Shown: positions 49,971 to 60,971 of the stretch, in pieces
Layout of the letters: the number at the start of each line of letters is the position of its first letter
How positions within the stretch are numbered: the first letter of the stretch is position 1
Source of the DNA: Megamerina dolium
Taxonomy: Eukaryota; Arthropoda; Insecta; Diptera; Megamerinidae
Length of the DNA stretch: 64,000 nt
NCBI GenBank assembly: GCA_963854835.1
Contig: OY978525.1
Span: 84,185,833 to 84,249,832 of the forward strand
Direction: 5' to 3'
The notes under the pieces: model-generated
The model's input: only the letters and a program-made list of their open reading frames with translations
Database searches by the model: none
Told to the model about the DNA's origin: nothing
Made by a program: the position numbers and the translations under genes

Positions 49971-52900
49971 TTAATTATTTGTTCGGTTGCAGAATTCTTC
50001 TACTTCCTTCCTCATAATAACATCACGCGTTATTTCAAGCATGTCTTTGTGGGGTATGTTCCACATTTCGAGTTCATCAATAAATTGGCGACCCAGTGTG
50101 GACATCCTCCTGCTTGCCAATGCAGGACACTGGCACACTATGTGCGCCGCTGTATCTGCCTCTTCCATGCATAATCTGCAAATGTCAGCATCCTCCCCAT
50201 CAACAAGACCCATCTTGCTGAGGTGGTACCTGAAATTGCCATGCCCAGTTATTAATGCAGTTAACCAGCTTAGAGTTATTCGTCTTAGACTGAGAGCCAT
50301 CCCCGATTCACTGCCCTTTGATAGCCTCAACGAAGCCTTTGCCTGTCTACAAGTAGATAAGTTCTCCCATCTCGTCAGATGGAGTTTCTTTATCCACTCT
50401 TCGACCTTTGCCTTCACCGTCCCGCTGCTGAGAGCAACTACTGGTCCATAAAATTCAGCTTCAGATCCTTGTCTAGCCAAGGCGTCGGCAGCTTCATTCT
50501 GTTCTATACCAATGTGTCTCTTCACCCACATAAGAGTAATCGCATTACTACGAGCACACCCATTAAGTTTCTGAACACATTCGAGCGCCAACTTAGAAGA
50601 TACTGTAGGTTGTTGCAGTCGCCTGACCACCGCCTGGTTATCGAGTGCTAGCAAGATTTTCTTACATTGCACCTTTTCATCCAGTAGATGGTCTAGCGCA
50701 TGCATTACATCAAGAATTTCTGCTTGATAGACCGATACGTATCTTCCCAGATTCAGAGTGCATGCCAGTCCCAACTCTTTAGAGAAGATTCCAGCATCCG
50801 CTCTGCCATCCATTAATGAAATATCTGTAAAAATACTGATGTCATTTTCCTCACATACATCATGTGCACCCTATCTAACTTGCTTGCTGGGTGACCTTAG
50901 GCCACCAGACCACAGCAGCATACGTTATTAAGGGCCTTACCATCGTTGTTTAGATCCAGTGCGCTGCTCTGGGAGTAATTCCCCACATGAGACCGAACAA
51001 TCTCTTACACTGATGCAATACCCGCTTGCCCTTCTGGATCTTGTCATCGACGTGACTATTCAGCTTGTTATCCAGGATGACACCTAGATACTTTACTTTC
51101 CTTGAGACGTTGATTTTTTATCGAAAAAGCCTAAGAGGGTCTATTGTTAGTCCAGTCCTCTTTTTAGTAAAGAGTACTGTTTCCAACTTACTAGCATTTA
51201 CAGAGAGATCTTGTTCCGTGCACCATCCTTCAACCATTTTGAGTGCACCTCTCATGGTATCATAAATAGTGTCCAAGAACTTACCGCTCACCGTTACCGC
51301 TATGTTATCTGCATACCCGACGATGTGTATGCCTTTAGAGTCCAGAAGCTGAAGTAGAGGATCGACCGTGATGTTCCAAAGGATGAGCGATAATACGCCC
51401 CCCTGTGGACACCCTTTGACTACCCTACCTCTGAGTCTGTAACTCCCATTTTGAAAGTTTATTGCCCTTTTCCTTAGCATGCTGTCCACCCACCTTATAA
51501 TGATTGGGCTGTCTTCACGAGTAGAAAGGGCCATCCTTAGCTTATCGAAACCAATCTTATCGCAGGCACATTCTATATCCATAAAAGTAGACATAGAAAT
51601 CCCTCCACAAAACAGTTCCCTTTCCGCTACGCGAACGAGTTCGTGCAGGGCCGTTTCAGTTTATTTGCCAGCTCTGTATGCGTGCTGACACTTGCTCAGT
51701 GGTTTTGTCGGAAGCGTTGTCCTTTCCATGTAGTCCGCTAGTACTCCCTCCATACATTTAAGCAAAAAGGAGGTCAAGCTAACCGGCCGGAAAGATTTAG
51801 ACTCTAGTAGTCCATTTTCCCGGCTTTGGAAGAAAGACAACCTTAGTCTCTCTCCATTGAGTCGGGATATATCCTGTAGCCAGGCAAGTAGTAAATATTC
51901 CCAGAAGCCTGTCTACCAGAGCTTCTGCACCCCACTGAATTAGGGCTGGAAATATCCCGTCTGTACCCGCTGTTTTCAATGGAGAGAAACGCTTAATGGC
52001 GTTTATCACTCCATCTCTGGTGACTATCCTTTCAGCTTCCAATCTTTCATTCCTGTTTGTACCCTTGCGGGTGGCTTCCCAAGGATCTTCCGATATAAGG
52101 CTTCGTGGAAAATGCACCTCGACTCTCCGATTGTCTTTGTAAAGGATCCATTCATTTTGCGAATTAATCCCAATTTTGACTCCGGGTCCTTTGATATGAT
52201 CCTCTGTAATCTACATACATCGGTCATATCTTGCATATTTGAGCAGAATTCCCTCCACGTTTTCCTTTTACGGTTGCGTCTTCTTCAGCTCCCTTTTCTT
52301 TGACTTGTAGTCTTCCCACGCGTTGGGGTCCCCTCTCATGTGACGATTAAAAGCCTTCATTGTCTCCTTTTTCATGGATTCCAGTTCCCCATTCCACCAT
52401 GGAGTGGGATCTCCTTCGTCCACTACCGTCAGAGGACATGAAGCTTCAAATGCTTTGATCATGACTTAGCCGATAGCCCTCACCTGATACTCAACATGTT
52501 CGCTTGTTCTAGGTCTCTTAAACCTGCTTGGCAATAATTCCTCAAGAACTTCGCAGTACCTTGTACAATCCGTTCGTTTCGGTATCCTTACCATTCTACA
52601 GTCGTTCCTATGTCTTTTATCGGAAGTGACCCCAAACTGAATGGCCCTGTGGTCCGACATGGTTAGTCTGTCTACAACCCTCCAATCCAAAATCCTATCC
52701 AACATTTTGACATTCGTCAGAGTAACATCAATGACCTCGCAACGACGTGCGTCGACAAAGGTCGGTTCTGTTCCCCTATTGGCAACTTGTAGACCAAATC
52801 TTTCTATAAATTCGAGTAGAAACTCTCCTCTATAGTTTTCATTGCTGCTGCCCCACACAGAACTGTGCGCATTGGCATCGCAACCTAAGATCAGACCAAC

Positions 52901-53407
52901 CCCCTTACCATCACAGAATCTCACTAGAGCTTCCACCTCTCTTGAAGGTGGTTCGTCTGGAGAATCGTATGGAAGGTATGCTAATGCGATCATAAATGAT
53001 CCCGCACCGTCACCTATTCTCACTACTGTGAGATCCGGTGAGCACAAGTTAGACATTAGAATCGCACGTATCCCATGTCTAACTAAAATGCATGTTCTCA
53101 ACTTCCCATCTGTTTGTGAATAAAGTAAAGTGGTCGTTTGTGCAGATAGGCCTTTGATCCTTCCATGAAGGATCCAGGGCTCCTGAACTAGTGCAATGTC
53201 AAGCTCATCCTCATCGAAGCTCCGCACCATCATTGCTGATGCTGCTTTGCTGTGGTGAATATTGATTTGACACACATTTAGTGGTTCCTGGCGCGGGCCC
53301 ACCTCCCCCGGCTTCTTCCTTGCAGAATCTGCCACTAGCCCCACGCCAGGAGCCGCGTCGCACCCCTCATACTGCATCTTTCTGGAATTTAACGACGGCC
53401 TGTTCAA
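49971..53407 (-). pseudogene. ORF2 of the LOA-like element (EN-RT-RNase H)
   Basis: It starts near 53,407, overlapping ORF1 by about 40 nt. The endonuclease has CQINIHHSKAASAMMV, ALVQEPWIL, LILGCDANAHSSVWGSS and MSDHRAIQFGV. A stop at about 52,464 is followed by a WWNGELESMKKETM linker; further frames give KTAGTDGIFPALIQWG and WRETKVVFLPKPGK. RT has KGCPQGGVLSLILWN and the active site VGYADNIAVTV, with Asn in place of the second Asp. After a deletion comes RNase H: DGRADAGIFSKELG, VYQAEILDVMHAL, LLALDNQAVV and RHIGIEQNEAADALAR. The C-terminal zinc motif is CRLCMEEADTAAHIVCQC. The YADN change alone should abolish RT activity. Confidence 0.85.
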
Positions 53408-54700
53408 GACCGCATTTGAGTCTCACCCCTGCGATCCTGACGTCCTCCGCGTCCTCCTTAGGACACAGCACGGTGAGTACGACACCTGCCCTTTCTGCCT
53501 CGCCAAACTTTTCTGTGCGGATAACACTCCATTTGGAAGTGTCCTTCACACAGGCGTTCTGGCGATGCAGCCTTCTGAGGATGATGTCGCTGGCCACAGC
53601 ATTGCCATGAGCAACAATCACCATCTTCCTCTTTGTCGACAAGGCAGTTAGGCTGTCATATTTGAGCTTCGCACCCTCCCACAAACCGGTTAGGTGATCC
53701 ACTATCTTGCACAGCCATTGCTTGGATTGCTGATTTTTGCACCTTAGTACGAACCATCCGCTCTCCACCCTTGTCCTGCCGACAAATCCAATGTCATTGA
53801 CATCGTCTTCAAGGGACTCCATGGCATCCAACAAAGATACCATGAAGGTACTCAGATGAGTATCCTCCAGACGCTCCTCTAGTGACAAGTCCATGACTCC
53901 CATAACGAGGTCAGCTTCCGTTACTTGAGCGTAAGTCTTCCTAGCCCTGGTTGGCTCGCCCTTTGCCTGTTCAGCCCGACATTTAGGCGCTCTGCCAAGA
54001 CCTCTCGGCCCAGGTGCCGCATGCGAGGACTGTGAGTTCGCTGGGTTAACAATCTTTCCAGATTGTCCACCCCGCTCATGTTAGGCTTGGACCTCGAGCC
54101 CCTTTTGGAGCGACTGACGGCCTTTATAATTGGCCGTCCCTCTCTCCGAGCACTTGCCCCTTTTGGTGTCTGCGTGGAAGAATTATCAACCTTCTCAAGG
54201 GACGGTTGTCCATCCTTCCCAGCATCCACCTCAATTGGCCCCTCCGTCGTCTTCAGATGAGGCTCCTCAGGCGTTGAACTTTTCAAAGTTGTTCCGGAGC
54301 TATCGCCCCTGAACCTCTTCCCCGAGTTCTCCACCTCCAAGGTCGACTCATCTTGCAGAAGTCCACTGAGTTGGCCCGAGAGCTGCTCAATGGTCTTCTC
54401 CGACGATTTCATGGCCTTTTTACGTTGTCTCTTTCGCTTCTGCTTCTCCCGTTTCTTCAACAGGATTCGCTCTGCTCTGGAGACTCCGTCCTCTTCGCTT
54501 ACACCTGATAAATCTAACGATTCCGCTTCACTAGGAGCGTCTTCGTCCACACCATCAGATGTTCGGCCAGATATTTTACGCTGCCTCCAAACCGGCTTCT
54601 CTGCCGACCTGGTGACACCGTCCTCTTCATTCAACACCGTCGCAGCCGCCGGCTTAGATCTTCCGAGACCCGTTCCGTCCGCTACGATAGATGCTGCCAT
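53367..54700 (-). pseudogene. ORF1 of the LOA-like element
   Basis: The N-terminal 259 codons (54,700-53,921) are low-complexity and charged, with a strongly basic stretch (LLKKREKQKRKRQRKKAMKS) and Ser/Thr/Pro-rich tracts. A frameshift at about 53,910 leads to a globular C-terminal domain (53,903-53,367): DGMESLEDDVNDIGF-like, VGRTRVESGWFVLRCKNQQS, YDSLTALSTKRKMVIVAHGN and RRLHRQNACVKDTSKW, resembling the DUF4780-type domain of some insect retrotransposon ORF1 proteins. There are no CCHC knuckles, unlike the R1-like ORF1 proteins here. The domain assignment is from memory and should be searched. Confidence 0.7.
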
Positions 54701-55290
54701 TGATTTTGGGCTGGCTAAAAGCTCGGCTTCTATAGAAACCTATCAGCACTACTTCGTATGAGGCAGTGCTGTTCGCCATTGCAGGAACTCAGAACGTTGC
54801 AGAGGTGGGAACGAGTGGTGCAGCTAACAGCTCGGCCTCTGGTGAAGCCTTATTGTCCGCCGCCCCACCCTTTTACACCCCTGGAACCCCCAGATTTTTG
54901 GATCGAGATCCGGTTTTTGGGTTCCCACGAGTTGCGAAGAAATAAATGTCCGCCTGCGCAGAGATTCGCAGTACGCAGGTAAGGCTACTTATTACGGAGG
55001 GCGCCAGGTATCCGTAAGCTCACGTTAGCGACTGGGCTATTTGAAAAAGGGGCCCCCAGCCAGGCTGATTTTCGGTACGGATCGCTTAACACCTTAATCC
55101 AGCCCCTCACCTCCGACTATGATAAAAGTACGTTGCCGAATGCTGTACTATTAAAGAGTAACAAACACTCATCAACTTACCCTTATCTTAGCTAGATACC
55201 GCCTGACATCGTATAGGCTAAACTGTGGTATCTATTTCCAGTCGGCACCCTCCAGGCGGCTTCAGTGGAGGATTTTGCCGACCTTTCCTT
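54701..55290 (-). other. Putative 5' UTR of the LOA-like element
   Basis: GC-richer than the sequence that follows at 55,300 onward, with no coding. It ends approximately where base composition drops sharply. No target duplication could be matched, so the edge is approximate. Confidence 0.5.
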
Positions 55291-56794
55291 TAAGTAGGAT
55301 ATAGTTTTATTAATTTTAAAAAATTTGCTATTTCGTCTAAAATGAATTTAGGGTGACCCAAATTAGGCAAATAATTGCGAAAAAAATTATTTTAAAAAAA
55401 TTCATGTTTTACAATGCTGTTCAAGAAAAAAAACTCTATTAACTTTATTCAAAATTTGTTTACACTATTTCGTGTGCTGTAATCGCTGTGAGCTCGAATG
55501 GTGTAATGAGTTCGTATTTCAGCATTTTCCATCACAATTCCCATGTTTTAGCCAATATGGTAGTTATTTCCTGGCGTATGATGTAAGTTCATTCTCCTAA
55601 GACTGATCCGAGTAAACCCAAAAACTTTTTTGACACTTATTTATGGACGGTTTGCTCATATTTGAGCTCATTAAAGAGTATATAAGAGTATGATTTTCGT
55701 TTTGGGTGGACTTTCTTTATGAGTCAAAAAAGACTCCTAAATATGAATCATAAATTAGTCCTAAATATGAATCATAGAAGATTCATAAATTGGATTAGCT
55801 ATGATTTCTTCCTGGATAAATGTATGAACATTTTTTGACTCTTGAATCTTAAATTAACTCGTTATGACTCATTTGTGAACGTTTTATTGGATGAATATAT
55901 GAGCCTTTTTGTACTTTCTTATGAGCCTTAAATTAGATAATTTTTGATTGCTTTATGAATTATTAATTTGTAATCAACACTATATTTTTGCAAATTGTTA
56001 TCAATTAGTTTATATCTATTTTAAAATTATATGGATACAAATTTGAAATATATTTTCATAAATTTGCGAATGTACAATGTATGAAAATAGAAATTGTCGA
56101 GAACTCCTAAGTAGCAGGGCGTCCATCATATATTCATATGCGATACTACTCAAAAATGTGTATGTTTTTTGAAGATAAATAATTTTTCTTATTGTACAAT
56201 CATAGCTTTGATAACAAATTTGAAAACATTTTAAAGTGAACACTAAAAAACGTTCAGAAATAAGAACATAATATGAGCGTTTATTCTAAAGCTTCATAAA
56301 TAATGCATAATAAATAATAATTATAGAATCATATATGTATAACCTCTCAAAAGACATTCAGAAATATGAACATAATATGAGCATTTATTCGAGTGTCTCA
56401 TAAATAACACATAATTATGAGTCTTTTTGAAGTCAATCTTATGAACGCTCAAAAAACGTTCAGAAAAAAATAGGCGATTCATAAGATCATATAAAGACAT
56501 ATGTGATAACTTGAAGTTGAACGAAAATATGAAATATGCGAGCCCCTCATAATATCGCCGTCATAATTGCATGTGAAATTTCAATACTTCAATAGGTTCT
56601 CTTCCAATACTGTTGTGCATGTTAAAGAGCTCACAGAGCTCTTTTAGAAGTTATCACTTGCTGACCGGTGGATACCATTTGAAAGAAAAATCCTTTCGAT
56701 ATTACAGTTGTGCTTCAGCCGGGGATTATATTTTATAAATGATATCTGATTATTTTTTTATCAAAATATTTGTTTTTTTTTTAATATTAATATA
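55291..56794. repeat. AT-rich repeat region with both-strand TATGAG/CTCATA words
   Basis: No coding signal. Short words such as TATGAGTC, TATGAACG, TCATAAAT and GAACGTT recur on both strands between 55,620 and 56,480, giving weak internal palindromy. Nearly duplicate segments CAGAAATAAGAACATAATATGAGC (about 56,255) and its 56,348 counterpart show a degenerate tandem repeat of about 93 bp. The end (56,480-56,590) shares sequence with 20,215-20,330. SINE-like pieces lie at 56,597-56,660 and near 56,712. Confidence 0.55.
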
Positions 56795-56910
56795 TCAAAA
56801 GAGACGTTTCTCGTAAATATGATTGCTTTTCGATTTGATGATGGCAGCACAAACTTTAGGCATTCTTTCCACTAATTTTTGGAGTTTTTCTGGTTGTGGT
56901 TGTTGCCAAG
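56795..56910 (-). pseudogene. Tc1-like transposase C, C-terminal end
   Basis: The minus strand reads WQQPQPEKLQKLVERMPKVC and AAIIKSKSNHI, the last helix and ending of a Tc1 transposase (usually LVDSMPRRCAAVI). The preceding part is at 59,064 onward, separated only by RTE copy 2. Confidence 0.75.
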
Positions 56911-59063
56911 TGGTGGTATTTTCTCAAGGTAATGTATCTAACTACCTCAACAGGGTGGGGCTCGCGCAATACTTGGTGAACTCATCGCAAGTCAACTGAC
57001 TGGATGTCATGTAACTGTTTTGCGTACTATGTGATGGCACCTTCATTCTGTAATGAGGGTGGCATCATGCTCATCATGCATTCTGCTTGCTATATGACGG
57101 GCAATGAAGGTACTTTTTTCCAACTGTCGGAAAATTCAGCCTTCACCAGAACACTTTCGATAACGGAATGAGGCCGGTCGACTTCGCAGCGGCACGAAAC
57201 AAGGTATTAGTAGTACCAGATTTCAACATCTCTACATCCATAAAGTGAAGTACCTATTTCCAGATCAACGAACGAAAAACTAAATGGATAACGTGATGAT
57301 CGACGGAAGGCATGTTTTCAGTGCGAATGGCCTTGAAATTAATTCGTGGTGCCAACAACGACTTGGATCACTACCTTGTTGCAGCTAAGGTGCAAACACG
57401 GTTTTGTGTCGCAAAGAACAATGTGCCACACAGAAAAAGCTTGACGTCAATATTTGTAATCACCAGAGACAGCAAATGCTTTTACCACTCCACTATCAGA
57501 TCTGCTTATACAGAAAACTCCCCTTCTTGATGATTCATGCGCACAGTGGACACATATATCCCACTCCATGACTACTGCTGCCGAGGAGGTAATCGGTTTC
57601 TACCGGCCTCTGAGAAATCAGAAAGACGCCACTTACAAAAAAACACTCTGTGCAGGTGATCCGAGAACTGTTAAAAAGGGGTACATGGTGCAGGGAGACG
57701 TCTTTTCAGCAAGAAGAGAGCGCAAGAAATACGCGAGTTTAAGGAGATACAAATGTGTGGAGACAGGAATGAGACTCGAAAATTCTTCGGAGTGGAGTGG
57801 AGGAGGGTCCCAAACTCCCCAAACACTGACAATGGGGTAGATGTTCCTTCACACAACCATAACGAGATCAGAGAGGCCAACTCCAGTATGAAAAACAAAG
57901 CTCCAGGTGCTAATGGTTTGCCTGCCGAGTTGTTTATTACCGGAGGCGATGAGCTTCTCACCATCATGCACCAGCTCATATGCAAAATGTGGTCGGATGA
58001 AACCATGAAAGGAGACCCCGCATTTTGCGCCAACTACCGTGGAATAAGTCTTCTTAGCATTGCATTCAAGGTTCTATAGATCATACTGTGTGAAAGATTG
58101 AAGCCTATGCAACCTGATTGGACCTTATTAGTGTGGTTTCAGACCTCGTAAATTCACCATCGACCAGATTTTCACGCTGCGCTAAATCCTGCAGAAGACC
58201 CACGAAAAACAGATCGACACACACCATCTATTTGTTGATTATAAGGCCGATTTCGACAGTCCGGTAAGGAATTAGATCTACGCAACAACGTCTGAGATCG
58301 GTATTCCTGCGAAGCTCATTTGTCTTTGCAGAATAACACTGTATAAGTACCGTTGGCCAAGACAATTGGGAAGGACCACTCCCCGCCGCTTAATACCGAA
58401 CGGGGTTTCAGAGAAGATGATTCGTTATCATGCGATTTCTTTAATATTATGAAAAAAATAATACGAGCTGCCGATCTTAGACATAATGGCACTATCTTCA
58501 TCAAAAGTGTCATGCTGTTGGCGTATGCCGATGATTTTGACATATTCGGCATGAACACACGAGCAGTCAGTGCAGCATTCTCAGAGTTAGAAAGAGAGAC
58601 AGCACGTCCCTGTTGATAAGTAGTGAAGCTTTTGAAGTAGTGATAGTGAGTGAGATATAGTGAGATAGTAGTGAGATATTGCGAAGGATCACTCTTGCTA
58701 ACAGATGCTACTTTGGGCTAAGTAAGCAATTGAGAAGTGGGCCCTCTCTCGAGCAAAGATAACCACACTCTACAAGTCTCTCATCATGGCTGTCCTTACA
58801 TATGGCGCCGAAGCTTAGACAATTTCCACCTCAGATGAGAGAATGCTCGGAAGAATACGCTCCGACTAAGAAGGGGTTGTATTCGGAACCCGCTGGTGGA
58901 CGACGCAAAAGAGGCAGACCTAACATCCGGTGGAAAGACCAAGTAGTGGAGAACTTGTCAGCACTGGGAATTTCTAAGTGACGCCAGTTAGCGAAGTAAA
59001 GAGTTGGTTGGCGAAGCATGTTTGGTTCGGCTTAAATCGATTTTCGGTCACATAAGTAAATAA
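56911..59063 (+). mobile_element. RTE-like element, copy 2
   Basis: Inserted in Tc1-like element C with a 12-bp duplication GTTGTTGCCAAG (56,899-56,910 and 59,064-59,075). From about 57,108 it parallels copy 1 at 35,964-38,393: CCAACTGTCGGAAAATTCAG opens both and CACATAAGTAA(A/T)TAAG closes both. It is more decayed, with many frame breaks, but its active-site block reads AYADDFDIFG. The first 200 bp (56,911-57,107) have no counterpart in copy 1 and are unassigned. Confidence 0.85.
57119..59035 (+). pseudogene. RTE-like endonuclease/RT, copy 2, heavily decayed
   Basis: Readable pieces in order: an endonuclease end at 57,119-57,330, TTAAEEVIGFYRPL at 57,568, GANGLPAELFITGGDELL at 57,905-57,965, NYRGISLLSIAFKVL near 58,030, RTTFTLR-like template contacts near 58,180, ERGFREDDSLSCDFFNIMKK at 58,400, LLAYADDFDIFGMN at 58,515, then the TYGAEA- and RGRPNIRWKDQ-like end at 58,795-58,945. 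Numerous stops and short indels break every domain. Compared with copy 1 it lacks about 200 bp around 58,620-58,680. Confidence 0.8.
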
Positions 59064-59830
59064 GTTGTTGCCAAGCCTTCTGACGAGATTCTAACAAATG
59101 AGATTCGCTGGCTGGCCACATTTTTTGAACCTCTCTTTCGACCTGAACCCATAATAATTCAATTGGATTCGCGTAGGGCGATTTTGCTTTCTTTCGATTT
59201 GATGTACTTGGGCAAAGTTTGGATGTGTGTTTAGGGTCATTATCTTGCTGAAACACAAACCCTCTTACCTATTAAACCGACGCCAGATGGAATAACGTTG
59301 ATCTGAAGTATTCGGTGATACTGTACCTGTTCAGCATCATTCCATCGATTTTCACCAAATCCCCTACACACACCATCATAGCAAAAACAAGCCCAAACCA
59401 TCATATTGTCACCTCCTAACTTGACTTAACACATCAAGATTGATATCGTCCGTCTGGTTTTTACTTCGAATTAGATCCTTAATACCTGTTTCCATTGATC
59501 TATCGACCAATTGACATGTTCTTTTGTCCATTTGAGTAGTTTTTGAACATTTATAGGACGCAATATGTTTTTTTGGCAGCGATCATACAAACCGGCTTGA
59601 TGCAACTGACGTGCCGCCGATGTTTCGGAGATTGGATTCAATAAGGTTTCATTAAATCTCGTAAATCAGGTTTTGAATCAGGAACGTTCATTCCATTTTG
59701 TCATTTGTAACAGACGATCATCCTGTTTGGTTGTTTTTCTGGGTCTACCAAAGCGTGTTCTGTCCTCAAACAAAATATGTTCAATATGACGGTCTTCGTC
59801 GAAAAAATATAGTGAGAAATACCAAATATG
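59064..59830 (-). pseudogene. Tc1-like transposase C, main part
   Basis: Reading from about 59,800 across frames: FEDRTRFGRPRKTTKQDDR (end of DNA-binding domain), ISETSAARQLHQAGLYDR, NVQKLLKWTKEHVNWSIDQW, a GGDNMMVWACF segment, the second catalytic block FQQDNDPKHTSKLC and ANPIELLWVQVEREVQKMWP with the glutamate of DD34E. The first catalytic aspartate region is too broken to identify. The gene stops at QKAWQQ at the RTE insertion. Confidence 0.75.
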
Positions 59831-59920
59831 TGTCATTTTTTAAATTAAACCAAACTTTTGCAGGGTAGTGTACTTCTTGCTGAATTTCTAATCTCTTCGT
59901 ATACAGTTGGGGATTTTAAA

Positions 59921-60295
59921 TCACGATGAATGTATTCGTTGGGAATGAATTGAATTGAATTGAAAATTTAATTTAGAGGCAGAACCCAAAATAGGTACAA
60001 GTGGCTTCAGTATAATTTTTGAGATTAGTAGCTTGTTCTCCAAGGATAGATCCGAGTGGTTCTTTAATAGCCAAAATAGGGACCTGACTTTTAGTCCAAG
60101 TTGTTTCCGTTTGGTCAAAATATGATACTACCATGCGAATTTCCTGCCAAACTGAAGTGCAAGATATTTAGTATGATGTGCTTGGGGCAGACGGCAATTG
60201 TTGAACATTTGCTTTTTTGCGCCATCTATCCAGCCATGCATCTAAATCATTTGCTTCCTTACTCCTAGTCATTATAACAGTGTCATCTGGTTAGT
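59921..60295 (-). pseudogene. Jockey-like reverse transcriptase fragment
   Basis: The minus strand from 60,295 reads DDTVIMTRSKEANDLDAWLD (the RT active site of Jockey-clade elements, first residues lost) and AHHTKYLALQFGRKFAW, then in another frame KRKQLGLKVRSLFWLLKNHS, LENKLLISKIILKPLVPILG and SASKLNFQFNSIHSQRI. This order and wording match the thumb and C-terminal end of Jockey-type RT. About 125 codons of a roughly 900-codon protein remain. Confidence 0.8.
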
Positions 60296-60299
60296 TGGT

Positions 60300-60620
60300 T
60301 ACTCATCACTATTGTGACTGACACGAATGTTGACAGCATCGAAACGAATGTCAACAAAAAGAAATAAGCGATAACCAGAACAAGCCAACGAGAAAGAAAG
60401 ACATAAATCTCGACTACGATAGAGGATGGTTCTGGAGTGTTGCCAACAGTATAAATAGAGCCAGTGTTGACAAATGCAAATCAATCGAATCCCGAACGTG
60501 ATTGCGCAAACATCGATACAGTATTAGAGGCGAAGGTTGCAAGTACATTAAAAGAGTTATTGTAAATAGTTGATTGTAAACATAGTTCATTAAATAAATT
60601 GTCAGTAGTGCCTTGTCGTT
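60300..60620 (+). promoter_or_regulatory. Putative 5' LTR with TATA box and polyadenylation signal
   Basis: TATAAATAG at 60,450-60,458 is a strong TATA box, and AAATAAA at 60,592-60,598 would be the R/U5 polyadenylation signal 135 bp on. The LTR edges and primer site cannot be fixed without the second LTR. Confidence 0.45.
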
Positions 60621-60971
60621 TGAAGCCGCCAATTTGATGTGTCGACCAATGCCACGGGTACTCCAACTAGAAACAGAAGCATCAGATGTGGTTGAAGCAG
60701 TGTGTTAGGCATTCAAGTTCGTAGTGCAGCCTGAAGCTAAAACAACAGGTCGATGTTAAAACAAATTTACTGGTAAGTGCTTCATTTGAGACAAACCAGG
60801 ACACATGGCGCTGACTGCCGTCTACGACGAAAGCGATCAAGATCGAATTCTCCAGGAAGACAAAAGAGTCAGTTCCGCGCGGTGTGAACAACGGGTGAGA
60901 ATGCACAAATTCTGGGTAAGATAAAGAAACGAGAATCTATTAGAAATTGCACGTGGGAACATGAATTCATT

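Larger units (their letters stand above)
49912..55290 (-). mobile_element. LOA-like non-LTR retrotransposon with RNase H
   Basis: A minus-strand element of about 5.4 kb: 5' region (54,701-55,290), ORF1 (53,367-54,700), ORF2 with endonuclease, RT and RNase H (49,971-53,407) and a short 3' UTR. RNase H plus the GCPQGGVLS RT motif separates it from the R1-like elements and suggests the LOA/I group. It carries many lesions, including an internal deletion around 50.85-50.95 kb. The 3' end abuts (TA)n. The 5' boundary is estimated from where GC-rich sequence ends. Confidence 0.82.
56795..59870 (-). mobile_element. Tc1-like element C, split by RTE copy 2
   Basis: The 5' terminus on the minus strand is CACTACCCTGCAAAAGTTTG (59,870-59,851), flanked by TA. 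The transposase runs to 59,064 and resumes at 56,910 after the RTE insertion, ending near 56,800. The joint is clean once one copy of the 12-bp duplication is removed. The other terminal repeat is not recognisable. Confidence 0.8.
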
